Origin: Butyrivibrio sp. | GTDB taxonomy: Bacteria > Bacillota_A > Clostridia > Lachnospirales > Lachnospiraceae | Assembly: GCA_017996845.1 (NCBI GenBank) | Contig: JAGOGF010000026.1 | Location: forward strand, 1 to 24,615 | DNA: 24,615 nt | Direction of reading: 5' to 3' | Part shown: positions 16,032 to 23,679 of the stretch, one piece after another | Position numbering within the stretch: the stretch's first letter is position 1 | Layout: every line of letters starts with the position of its first letter | Notes under the pieces: generated by a model | Told to the model about the DNA's origin: nothing | The model's input: only the letters and a program-made list of their open reading frames with translations | Databases searched by the model: none | Made by a program: the position numbers and the translations under genes

Positions 16032-16982
16032 TTAGAATAGTGCACTTTCTTCATTGGTTTTGCGTACAATCGCATTGGCCGCAAGAACAATGATAAATCC
16101 GATCAGAGACTGATAAAATCCTGCCGCAGCTGACATCCCCACATTGCCTGACTGCATCAGCCCGCGATATACATAGGTATCAATTACGTTTGTTGTTGCA
16201 TACAAAAGACCTGAATTACGCGGTACCTGGTAAAACAATCCAAAATCGGAATAGAAAATTCTTCCAACACTCATGAGTGTAAGCGTGATCACTGTAGGTT
16301 TCAGGAAAGGAAGCGTAATAAATTTGATCTGCTGCCACTTGGTTGCACTGTCCAGTTCTGCTGCTTCATAGAGTGATGGATCAATCCCGTTTATGGAAGA
16401 AATATAAATCAGACATCCATACCCTACTCCCTTCCAGGTATTTGCAATCACTAAAATCACCGGCCAGTACTTTGCTTTTGAATACCAGTCAATCGGGCTG
16501 ATTCCCAGTGCAGGAAGAATTGTATTATTCACAATACCGGTACTCTGACTTAAAAAAGCAAATACAATATAACCCAGAATAACTGCCGACATCAGATAAG
16601 GAAAAAGGATTGCACTCTGATATACTTTTTTCAGTTTTTTATTCAAGGCATCACATATGAATATTGCAAAAATGATACCAAGTAATGTATTCAATATAAT
16701 AAATACAAGATTGTACAATATGGTATTTCTGGTAATCACAATCGCATCCGGAGTTGCAAAGAGAAATTCAAAATTCTTTAACCCGCAAAATGCACTTTTC
16801 CAGATTCCCTGTCTGGCATTATAATTCTTAAATGCAACAATAATTCCGGCCATCGGTATATAATTATTGATAAACAGATATATCCCTCCGGGTAAAAACA
16901 TCAGATAGAGCGGAAGGTATCTTTCTAATTTTGCCTTTGCGCTCCCCTGTTTCTTTTTTGTGGCTGTAACAGCGTTTGCCAT
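16032..16982 (-). CDS. Sugar ABC transporter permease (LplB/YteP type)
   Basis: Membrane permease of 316 residues and first gene of the transporter operon. After a short basic N-terminus come about six hydrophobic segments (for example 23-40 and 90-110). The EAA loop is at about 205-225 (YEAAELDSATKWQQIKFITLP). It forms the transport channel with the LplC-type partner encoded next. The start ATG at 16982 has AAAGGAGG 8 nt upstream; an in-frame ATG 17 codons earlier lacks a comparable site. The promoter region upstream is shared with the divergent histidine kinase/response regulator pair, and pairs of this kind commonly activate the adjacent LplABC-type transporter. Confidence 0.94.
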   Translation of the reverse strand: MANAVTATKKKQGSAKAKLERYLPLYLMFLPGGIYLFINNYIPMAGIIVAFKNYNARQGIWKSAFCGLKNFEFLFATPDAIVITRNTILYNLVFIILNTLLGIIFAIFICDALNKKLKKVYQSAILFPYLMSAVILGYIVFAFLSQSTGIVNNTILPALGISPIDWYSKAKYWPVILVIANTWKGVGYGCLIYISSINGIDPSLYEAAELDSATKWQQIKFITLPFLKPTVITLTLMSVGRIFYSDFGLFYQVPRNSGLLYATTNVIDTYVYRGLMQSGNVGMSAAAGFYQSLIGFIIVLAANAIVRKTNEESALF

Positions 16983-17045
16983 TGCATGCGCCTCCTTTGT
17001 TTCGAATTCATACAATACATTTTGTGCTTTCACTGGTAATATTGT

Positions 17046-17051
17046 ATTATA
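17046..17051 (-). promoter_or_regulatory. -10 box of the transporter operon promoter
   Basis: Perfect TATAAT on the minus strand. A -35 at the proper distance (17069-17074 reads AGTTCA on the minus strand) is a poor match to TTGACA. A good -10 with a weak -35 suggests dependence on an activator, fitting the adjacent AraC-type response regulator. Confidence 0.6.
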
Positions 17052-17063
17052 TACTTTGCTTTG

Positions 17064-17109
17064 TTTATTGAACTTTTATTGGATGTTTATAAACAATTCT
17101 TAGATGTTT
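17064..17109. promoter_or_regulatory. Direct repeats upstream of the transporter promoter (candidate activator sites)
   Basis: TTTATTG occurs at 17064-17070 and 17075-17081 (11-bp period). GATGTTT occurs at 17082-17088 and 17103-17109 (21-bp period, two helical turns). Between the GATGTTT copies lies the palindrome GTTTATAAAC (17085-17094). The TTTATTG pair overlaps the expected -35 region, and the GATGTTT pair lies immediately upstream, where AraC-family activators usually bind. Binding is inferred. Confidence 0.45.
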
Positions 17110-17152
17110 TCTTTTTCTGATCTGTTAGGATGACGGATTTTTTGAAATATTA

Positions 17153-17200
17153 CATTTTATATGCAGCATTTTATCTATATCAAACGATCGTCATAAAATG
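17153..17200. repeat. CATTTTAT repeats upstream of the histidine kinase gene
   Basis: CATTTTAT occurs at 17153-17160 and 17167-17174 (14-bp period), and an inverted copy, CATAAAATG, lies at 17192-17200. The ACGATCGT palindrome (17184-17191) lies between the last two. They fill the stretch just before the ribosome site of the kinase gene. No well-matched promoter for the kinase gene was found here, so these may be operator elements or chance AT-rich repeats. Confidence 0.4.
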
Positions 17201-17216
17201 AAATGGAGTACGCCAC

Positions 17217-18968
17217 ATGTCTCATAATAAAATATATTCATTTCGTAAACGTTTAAGTCAGATTATGCGAATTTTAATGCTTTTGCAGGTGGTGGGATTT
17301 TTTCTGTACTCTCTCTTTTTTACCATCAGCATGCGGAGCCGCGTATACGATGAGATCCGCCAGGCACTTGAAATGTATAACACAGAACTGAGCACGAATC
17401 TCAAAAGCGTTGATTATTACCTGGTGGAAATCAACAATTATAACACCGATATCAGTACACTCAGCGGAACAGACAATCCGCAGGAGCACTACGGCAGCAT
17501 ATCCGGAATCAATCGATTATTTGACACCAACCTGCGCTCTTTTCCAAATATACTCGGGCTTTACTGCTATTTTCCCAATAACGGAACCTGGGTGGAAAAT
17601 CAGAAAAGTTCTTTTGAAAATGACGGGTTTTCCGGTTATCTTCGCAATAGCCTCAGCAACACCAAACCCTCTGTCCTGTCTTCCAAGACAAGTACCAAAT
17701 GGATTTTGTATCCCTATCAAAATAAAAATTATTTTGTGAACTTTTTTGTCCTGAATAAGAGTATTGTAGGTGCATGGACAGACACTGACACGCTTTCCTC
17801 TGCGCTGACTCGTCTACAGGATCAGGGAGCGGATATCCTTTTTGTCAATAAACAGGGCAGACCGCTTACCGTCAGTTCCTCCGATCCATTGAATATCCCC
17901 GTTTCAAAGACACTGGAGCATTACGCAGTCCTTCACTACCAGGGCAGACGGTATATGGCTGTATCCGTTTCCCTTACCTACTGTGATTATTTTATTACTG
18001 CGATGATCCCGCTTAGTCAGGTGGACATGCCGATTTTGTCTCTTGGGCGGATTTTGATTTTCCTTCTTTTATGTACTGTACTTTTATTCTGGCTGGTCAA
18101 CCGTTTGTTATCGCAGTTTATTAAGGAATCCATTGATCCACTGGTTTCTGTTACCAAATCTCTTGCTGATGGAAATATGGATAGTCGAATCAATACCTCT
18201 GATCAGCCCTGCAGTGAGATTCTGGAGGTTTCTGAATCCTACAATCAGATGATTGATACCATTCAGCAACTCAAAATTGATGTGTATGAAGAGAATCTGC
18301 AGAAAAAATCCTTTGAACTGCAGTATTTGAAATCACAGGTAGCTCCTCACTTTCTGATCAACTGCCTTAATACCATTTCGTATCTGACAGATGGCACGAA
18401 GGAGCATACCGACTTAATCAAGCGAATGATCGTAACGCTTTCGGAACATTTGCGCTATACGCTCAGTACAGAAGACAAAGTTCCGCTTGACCGGGAACTG
18501 CATTATGAAAAAAATTACATTGAACTTACCAGCCTGCGCTTTCCCGGATGTATAACATTCTGCAGCGACATTGATGAGGAAGCTAGAAATGCAATGGTTT
18601 TCCCCCTGATCCTGATCATGATCACCGAAAACACATTTAAAATCAATCTTGTCATGGGAGAGCCGTTAAAGCTTACACTCAGCATCCATGTTATAAATCG
18701 AGACGATGAAAAAAGACTGATCATTACACATATCGATTCCGGAAGCGGTTATCCGCAGGAAATTCTGGACAAATACAATCACCCGGATGACCAGGTACTG
18801 GCAGGCTCCTGTGCCGGTACCAAAATCGGCATATCCAATTTGATAAAAAGAATTCGCCTTTATTATGACAGTACGGCGGTGATGCATCTCTCCAATGAAC
18901 CCAGCATGGGTGCACGGACTGAAATTGATATTCCTTTTGTTGCGTATACCCCGGAAAACAAAAAATAA
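17217..18968 (+). CDS. Sensor histidine kinase (YesM/LytS-like, HisK_5-type)
   Basis: Membrane sensor of 583 residues. TM1 lies at about 18-38, an extracellular sensing domain at about 40-272, TM2 at about 275-297 and a HAMP linker at about 298-350. The kinase core has the phosphoacceptor His378 in LKSQVAPHFLINCLN, an N-box with E471-N472, a G1 box DSGSG (507-511; the usual DNGxG with Ser for Asn) and a GTKIGISN segment near 534. It presumably senses the sugar or the loaded binding protein outside the cell and phosphorylates the response regulator encoded 29 bp downstream. The ATG at 17217 has TGGAG 8 nt upstream. It diverges from the transporter operon, the usual arrangement for a regulator and its target. 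Confidence 0.93.
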   Translation: MSHNKIYSFRKRLSQIMRILMLLQVVGFFLYSLFFTISMRSRVYDEIRQALEMYNTELSTNLKSVDYYLVEINNYNTDISTLSGTDNPQEHYGSISGINRLFDTNLRSFPNILGLYCYFPNNGTWVENQKSSFENDGFSGYLRNSLSNTKPSVLSSKTSTKWILYPYQNKNYFVNFFVLNKSIVGAWTDTDTLSSALTRLQDQGADILFVNKQGRPLTVSSSDPLNIPVSKTLEHYAVLHYQGRRYMAVSVSLTYCDYFITAMIPLSQVDMPILSLGRILIFLLLCTVLLFWLVNRLLSQFIKESIDPLVSVTKSLADGNMDSRINTSDQPCSEILEVSESYNQMIDTIQQLKIDVYEENLQKKSFELQYLKSQVAPHFLINCLNTISYLTDGTKEHTDLIKRMIVTLSEHLRYTLSTEDKVPLDRELHYEKNYIELTSLRFPGCITFCSDIDEEARNAMVFPLILIMITENTFKINLVMGEPLKLTLSIHVINRDDEKRLIITHIDSGSGYPQEILDKYNHPDDQVLAGSCAGTKIGISNLIKRIRLYYDSTAVMHLSNEPSMGARTEIDIPFVAYTPENKK

Positions 18969-18997
18969 ATGTCTTTCCAACATACAGAAAGGTCAGG

Positions 18998-20608
18998 ATG
19001 AAACAGATGTCCAGCATACTTATTGTTGATGATGAATATTACCTTGTACAGGGTGTAAAAAGCAGTCTGGACTGGCAGTCTCTTGGGATCACACAGATCT
19101 ATGAAGCCTACAGTGCGGAGCAGGCCCGTAAAATCTATGAACAGTACCCGGTTGACATTCTTCTGGCCGATGTAGAGATGCCAAAAGAAAGCGGTCTCAC
19201 TCTGATCCAATGGATAAAGGAAAACGGCTATCATTCCGTCAATCTTCTGTTGACAGGCCATGCCGATTTTAACTATGCGCAAAGCGCCATTGGTCTCCAG
19301 GTCTATCGTTATATTCTAAAACCTGCCGATATCAATGAACTGACTGCTGCTTTACAGGAAGTACAGCAAAAACTTGCAAAAGAAAAAAAATCCGAAAAAA
19401 GTTCCCTGCAGATCAAGCAGCTTGCTTTCTGGCGTGATTTGTACCGCGGAATGATAAAGCCGGATCCGGATGCCATTACGCGATATATGGAAAAATATGA
19501 AATTCCGGAAACCTATTTATCTGCAAATTACTATTTCAGCTACCTGAAAATCTCTGTTCCTGATCTTTCCAGCATTTCTGATCCACGCGAAAAAATTGCT
19601 TTTAAAACGCTTTCCCGTATGCTGCAGAACGCCTTTGCCTTGCCTTCCTTTTGTACCGATATGGGAGATCAGGGTTATATGGTCAGCACGCAGCTCAATG
19701 CTTCTCATGATGAAACAGAGCTGAAAGAATCCTTTCATGTGCTCATTCAGACACTTGCCGCATCCTACCAGGATTTGCATTTTGCTTTCTATATGTTTGC
19801 GGAAGCACCTCTTTATTCTGCATCCTATGCTTATGAACTGCTGAACCGTTTTGCTTCCCAGCTCCTGACACGAAACAGTCAGGTCATTTTTATTATGGAT
19901 ACGGCTGTCCCTGCTGCTGACAAGCGTTCGACGCTTTCTGACAATACTGCTTTTTCAGATGAAGCACTCTCAAAATGGTCCGGTTGGCTGATCAAGGGTC
20001 GCCCCGAAGATGTTTTACTGGAACTGAAATATCAGTTTTATGGTCAGAAATCCGTTTTTTCTGTCAAAGATATTAATAATGCATATTATGGTCTGCTCCA
20101 CATGATCTTCAATTTATTTTCGGAACAGAAAATTCCTGCAGCAGAAGCCGTTATCATAACCGAACAATCCGGTGAACTGTCTCAGGTACTATCCACTCCG
20201 GATGCATTTCTGCATTGGGCAGAACAGATTTTTACAGCCATCTCAGAACTGATACAGACCAAAAAAGCACCGGATTCCATAATGGGTTCCATTTTTCAAT
20301 ATATTCACACCCATCTTTCCGAGTGTGATCTGGATCGGAACAATATTGCCGACGCCGTCCATGTATCACCCGATTACCTTTCTTACCTTTTTCATAAGGA
20401 ATCCGGTAAGGTTCTATCTTCCTACATTAACGAAGAACGAATTGCACTTGCAAGAAAGCTTCTGTCGGCCACCGATAAATCATTGTCTGAAATCAGCGAA
20501 GCCTGCGGATTTGCCAATGATACCTATTTCCATAAGCAGTTTAAAAAAATCACCGGTCAAACACCCAGCAGTTATCGATCGGGCTTTCGAAACAGCGGAA
20601 AAAAATAA
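18998..20608 (+). CDS. AraC-type response regulator (YesN-like)
   Basis: Transcription factor of 536 residues. The receiver domain (about 5-120) has the acidic pair D11-D12, phosphoacceptor D58 in LLADVEMP, T86 and K108 in LKPAD. A long middle region (about 140-420) has no recognised domain, as is common in YesN-type proteins. The C-terminal AraC/XylS double helix-turn-helix (about 430-530) includes VSPDYLSYLFHKESG and ISEACGFANDTYFHKQFKK. The start ATG at 18998 has AAAGG upstream and the gap from the kinase gene is 29 bp, so they form one operon. The likely target is the divergent transporter/glycosidase promoter and perhaps the kinase/GH42 operon that converges on it. Confidence 0.94.
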   Translation: MKQMSSILIVDDEYYLVQGVKSSLDWQSLGITQIYEAYSAEQARKIYEQYPVDILLADVEMPKESGLTLIQWIKENGYHSVNLLLTGHADFNYAQSAIGLQVYRYILKPADINELTAALQEVQQKLAKEKKSEKSSLQIKQLAFWRDLYRGMIKPDPDAITRYMEKYEIPETYLSANYYFSYLKISVPDLSSISDPREKIAFKTLSRMLQNAFALPSFCTDMGDQGYMVSTQLNASHDETELKESFHVLIQTLAASYQDLHFAFYMFAEAPLYSASYAYELLNRFASQLLTRNSQVIFIMDTAVPAADKRSTLSDNTAFSDEALSKWSGWLIKGRPEDVLLELKYQFYGQKSVFSVKDINNAYYGLLHMIFNLFSEQKIPAAEAVIITEQSGELSQVLSTPDAFLHWAEQIFTAISELIQTKKAPDSIMGSIFQYIHTHLSECDLDRNNIADAVHVSPDYLSYLFHKESGKVLSSYINEERIALARKLLSATDKSLSEISEACGFANDTYFHKQFKKITGQTPSSYRSGFRNSGKK

Positions 20609-20645
20609 AGTCTGCACTGCCGGAATAAAGGGCAGCACAGACTTT
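20599..20645. terminator. Terminator shared by convergent response regulator and nucleoside-hydrolase-like genes
   Basis: The arms AAAGTCTG-CA-CTGCC (20607-20621) and GGCAG-CA-CAGACTTT (20631-20645) pair with one 2-nt internal mismatch. On the minus strand a run of seven T (complement of 20599-20605) follows, so it mainly ends the minus-strand gene. On the plus strand the tail is weaker. The stop of the response regulator (20606-20608) lies inside the left arm. Confidence 0.85.
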
Positions 20646-20653
20646 CTAAAAAA

Positions 20654-21595
20654 TTATGTTCCGTAATTGATTTTCAGTTTGGCAAACAGATCACTTAAAA
20701 TCAATCTGGCATTAACCTGATTATAAACGCGAATCTTCCGATTATGATTTGTGTATGAATAAGTCATATCATCATAGTTGATATCCGGAGCTTCTATCAT
20801 ATCATAGATATCATCTTTTTCACTTTCTTCCAGCAGCACACCAATTGTCGGACTGTCTCCAAGTCCCCATATTTCACCATGCGGCCACTGCTGATATCCG
20901 GCACATTTGTCATTAAATGCAACCATCTGATCAACCAGATATTTCCCGATTGCCCCGCAGGGGCTGACATTTACCTGCAGTTCTGCAAGTGTCACTGCCA
21001 TTTGCTTATAAACTGTAATCGGAATCTGCCATACCGGCATCTGTGATTTCATCAGAACATTTGCGGCTGCAATATCCTGTTTGCAATTAAATTCAAAACC
21101 GCCATTCGGATATTTTCCGCCCCCAATCCAGATTGCCGTCATACGATTACAGATGCGGGGTTCTATGAGTATTGCAGCGGCAAGATCCGTTACTGCGCCC
21201 TGACATGCTATAAAAAGAGGATGTGAATCCTCCCGCATGGCTTCGGCAATGATAAAACGTGCGCCATCCGATTCCTGGGGCTTTCTTTCATTTTCAAGCG
21301 GATATTCTGCCCCTTTGTAAACATCATACATATCATCCGCATCCATAAGCCTTAATACCTTGTGTACTTCTTCTACACTGGCCTGTGCAGTATGCCCGTC
21401 TCCATATTCCTGGGGATTCATGTTAAAATGAGCACCCACAATTCCCTTTAATATAAATTTCGGTGTCATTATATGATGAGCCAATGCAAACTGATCATCT
21501 GCTTCATTTTTACAATCTGTAGAAACAATCATACGAACTTTTTTATTATCCGGTACATCAAAAATATAATTCCATTTTTTCATATGCTGATCCAT
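20654..21595 (-). CDS. Nucleoside hydrolase-like protein (IUNH/DUF1593 type)
   Basis: Soluble protein of 313 residues with a nucleoside-hydrolase-like fold. The N-terminal metal-site motif is STDCKNEADDQFAL (about 25-38), a variant of the DTDxGxDD calcium site of nucleoside N-ribohydrolases. Later IWIGGGKYPNGGFEFN resembles the family's conserved central segment. Classical members hydrolyse ribonucleosides; this divergent subgroup is common in sugar loci and its substrate is unknown. It is last in an operon behind GH42 and an FGGY kinase gene. Start choice is unclear. The ATG at 21595 and the in-frame ATG at 21583 both lack good ribosome sites. A good site (AGGAAAG) serves an ATG at 21622 in the same frame, which is stopped by TAG at 21599-21601. 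Confidence 0.8.
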   Translation of the reverse strand: MDQHMKKWNYIFDVPDNKKVRMIVSTDCKNEADDQFALAHHIMTPKFILKGIVGAHFNMNPQEYGDGHTAQASVEEVHKVLRLMDADDMYDVYKGAEYPLENERKPQESDGARFIIAEAMREDSHPLFIACQGAVTDLAAAILIEPRICNRMTAIWIGGGKYPNGGFEFNCKQDIAAANVLMKSQMPVWQIPITVYKQMAVTLAELQVNVSPCGAIGKYLVDQMVAFNDKCAGYQQWPHGEIWGLGDSPTIGVLLEESEKDDIYDMIEAPDINYDDMTYSYTNHNRKIRVYNQVNARLILSDLFAKLKINYGT

Positions 21596-21639
21596 CCACT
21601 ATATCATGCAAAACTGCATCATATCTTTCCTGCTGTTTT

Positions 21640-23658
21640 TCAGTCACTCATTTTCTCTGTCTGCTTCACTATTTTTACATCCCAGTCGTGCAGATTTATA
21701 ACATCCCCTTTGGCGAAGACCTGCTCCGTCAGAAGATCTTTTACCTGTGCATAGGGACAGTCAATTGCCTGTTCCTGTTCACTGTAATTCATTACATAAT
21801 GCAACAAAGCGCCATCCGGAGTTATTCCGCTTCGGATAATGACCGGCCATTCAAAATTTTCCGACAGAGGTCTTTGCTGATCCGGATGAATTACAAAAAC
21901 ATCCTTTCTGGCTTTTGCAAATATTCTCTTCCAAAGCTTCTTATCAGCTACTGTTCCGATATAATATGCTTTTCCTTTTCCAAAGCTATTTTCAGTGACT
22001 GCGGCATATGCGCCCCAATATTTATGCTCATATTGCATCATCACTTCCGCATCCGTTACATGCAGCAGTTCCAACATGTATTTTGCCGGTGTTCCTGCTA
22101 CTGTTGTTTTCCCAGGATCCGCAATCTCCTGATAATACATCCCAAAAACATCATTCATGGCATGTGGTGCCAGATCCGGGTATACACTGAAATGATCATC
22201 TGCCACAAAACTTCTGAGCGTACTGACAAGGACGCCTCCTGCTGCAACAAATTTTTTCAGATTCTGAATCGTCTCTTCTGTTGCGCTGTAAAGAGCCGGT
22301 GTAATAATCATGTCGTACTGCTTCGTTCCCATCGTATTCAGTGCATTGACATCCACCATATCGCATTCGATGTTCAGTTCGTACAGGCTGTCATAGACAA
22401 GCCGGACTGCATCATTATAGGTAAAGGCAGGATCAATACCAAACCATTTGAGCGCTGTCAGAGAATGATTATCTACTACCACTGCCACCCGATTTTCTTT
22501 TTTCATTCCCAGAATCTGCGGGGATAATTTTGCCCATTCGGCTCCAATCTGCAGTGCCTCGTGATAAACCGGGTTTTCCTGCAGATCATGGCTCAGTACA
22601 CCTTTCCAGTATGTTTCCATACTGTTGTGGATCGAGTGCCAGTTCCAGTACATCATGCCGATTGCACCGCTTGCAAGATGGCTGTATGCCTGCAGATGAA
22701 GCTGCCCCGGATATGGCGTCCATGGCTTGAATGCCTGCGCCTGCGTTTCAATTGTCAGATAAGGCTGCATCTTCAGGCATCTTGTCATATCCCCGCCAAA
22801 AGCAATTTCCGCACCGGTCAGTGCGTCCTGCGAAGGGTGATAAATGTCACAGCCTGCAAGCGTTAGTGCAGCTGCGGCCTCATAATGATTAACGTCCGGT
22901 TGTACCCCATAGGAATACCCCCGCCAGTCAAAATCAAAATTCTGTGCAATAAACTGACTTTCTTTTTTATATTCAGAAACAATATCTGCCTGCCACTGCA
23001 GATATTCCGTTACCAGATGCCTGCGGAAACGATCATACTCTCCTGCTATTCCGGCATTAATTGTTCCGTCCGGATTGGGAAAATGTTCCCAGTCAGCAAT
23101 GGAATTACTCCAATAGGCAAGACCATATGCCTGATTGAGTTTCTCAGGTGTACCAAATTTCTGTTGCAGATGTTCCCGGAATTTCTGATGTACTGATTCC
23201 GATGAATTATCATAATATTTTGTCTCGTTATCAATCTGATATCCGATTACGCAGGAATGGTCTGCCACATGTGATATCAGTTTTCTGATCACGCGCTCCG
23301 CATACTGCAGAAAAACAGGATCTGTTATATCCATGATCTGGCGTCTGCCATAGATCTGTCTCCCCGCCGCAGTCATGACCATGACCTCCGGATGCACATC
23401 TGCCATCCAGGATGGTATTGCATAGGTCGGTGTTCCGACAATAACCTGCAGATCATATTCCTCTGCCTTTCTCAGAATCTGATCAATACAGGTATAGTCA
23501 AATTCTCCTTCTCGCGGCTCCAGTGTACTCCAGGTAGACTCTGCTACACGGATCACATTCATACCAGCCTTCTTCATCATGGAAAAATCGGTATCGATTC
23601 GTTCATATGGCATATATTCTGGATAATACGCTGCCCCGAATAAAAGTTTTTTTTGCAT
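21640..23658 (-). CDS. Beta-galactosidase, glycoside hydrolase family 42
   Basis: Retaining (beta/alpha)8-barrel glycosidase of 672 residues. Visible hallmarks are the N-terminal FGAAYYPEYMPYERI, the acid/base E145 in QIDNETKYY and the nucleophile E304 in LTIETQAQAF. They are followed by a trimerisation/Rossmann-like middle domain (about 390-590) and a small C-terminal beta domain. There is no signal peptide, so it acts in the cytoplasm, removing terminal beta-galactose from imported oligosaccharides. Bacterial GH42 enzymes often act on plant galactan, arabinogalactan or rhamnogalacturonan I side chains rather than lactose. The start ATG at 23658 has GAGGA 6 nt upstream. It lies 21 bp after the kinase gene, indicating one operon. 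The cysteine-rich zinc site of some thermophilic members is not evident. Confidence 0.93.
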   Translation of the reverse strand: MQKKLLFGAAYYPEYMPYERIDTDFSMMKKAGMNVIRVAESTWSTLEPREGEFDYTCIDQILRKAEEYDLQVIVGTPTYAIPSWMADVHPEVMVMTAAGRQIYGRRQIMDITDPVFLQYAERVIRKLISHVADHSCVIGYQIDNETKYYDNSSESVHQKFREHLQQKFGTPEKLNQAYGLAYWSNSIADWEHFPNPDGTINAGIAGEYDRFRRHLVTEYLQWQADIVSEYKKESQFIAQNFDFDWRGYSYGVQPDVNHYEAAAALTLAGCDIYHPSQDALTGAEIAFGGDMTRCLKMQPYLTIETQAQAFKPWTPYPGQLHLQAYSHLASGAIGMMYWNWHSIHNSMETYWKGVLSHDLQENPVYHEALQIGAEWAKLSPQILGMKKENRVAVVVDNHSLTALKWFGIDPAFTYNDAVRLVYDSLYELNIECDMVDVNALNTMGTKQYDMIITPALYSATEETIQNLKKFVAAGGVLVSTLRSFVADDHFSVYPDLAPHAMNDVFGMYYQEIADPGKTTVAGTPAKYMLELLHVTDAEVMMQYEHKYWGAYAAVTENSFGKGKAYYIGTVADKKLWKRIFAKARKDVFVIHPDQQRPLSENFEWPVIIRSGITPDGALLHYVMNYSEQEQAIDCPYAQVKDLLTEQVFAKGDVINLHDWDVKIVKQTEKMSD

Positions 23659-23679
23659 TGTTAATCCTCACTTTTTTTA

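Noticed and set aside
17142..17177. Promoter for the histidine kinase gene (TTGAAA or ATTACA with TATCTA)
   Set aside because: No pair combines good matches with 16-18 bp spacing, so no promoter is claimed.
21688..22527. 279-codon open frame on the plus strand
   Set aside because: Antisense shadow of GH42; no domain or start signal.
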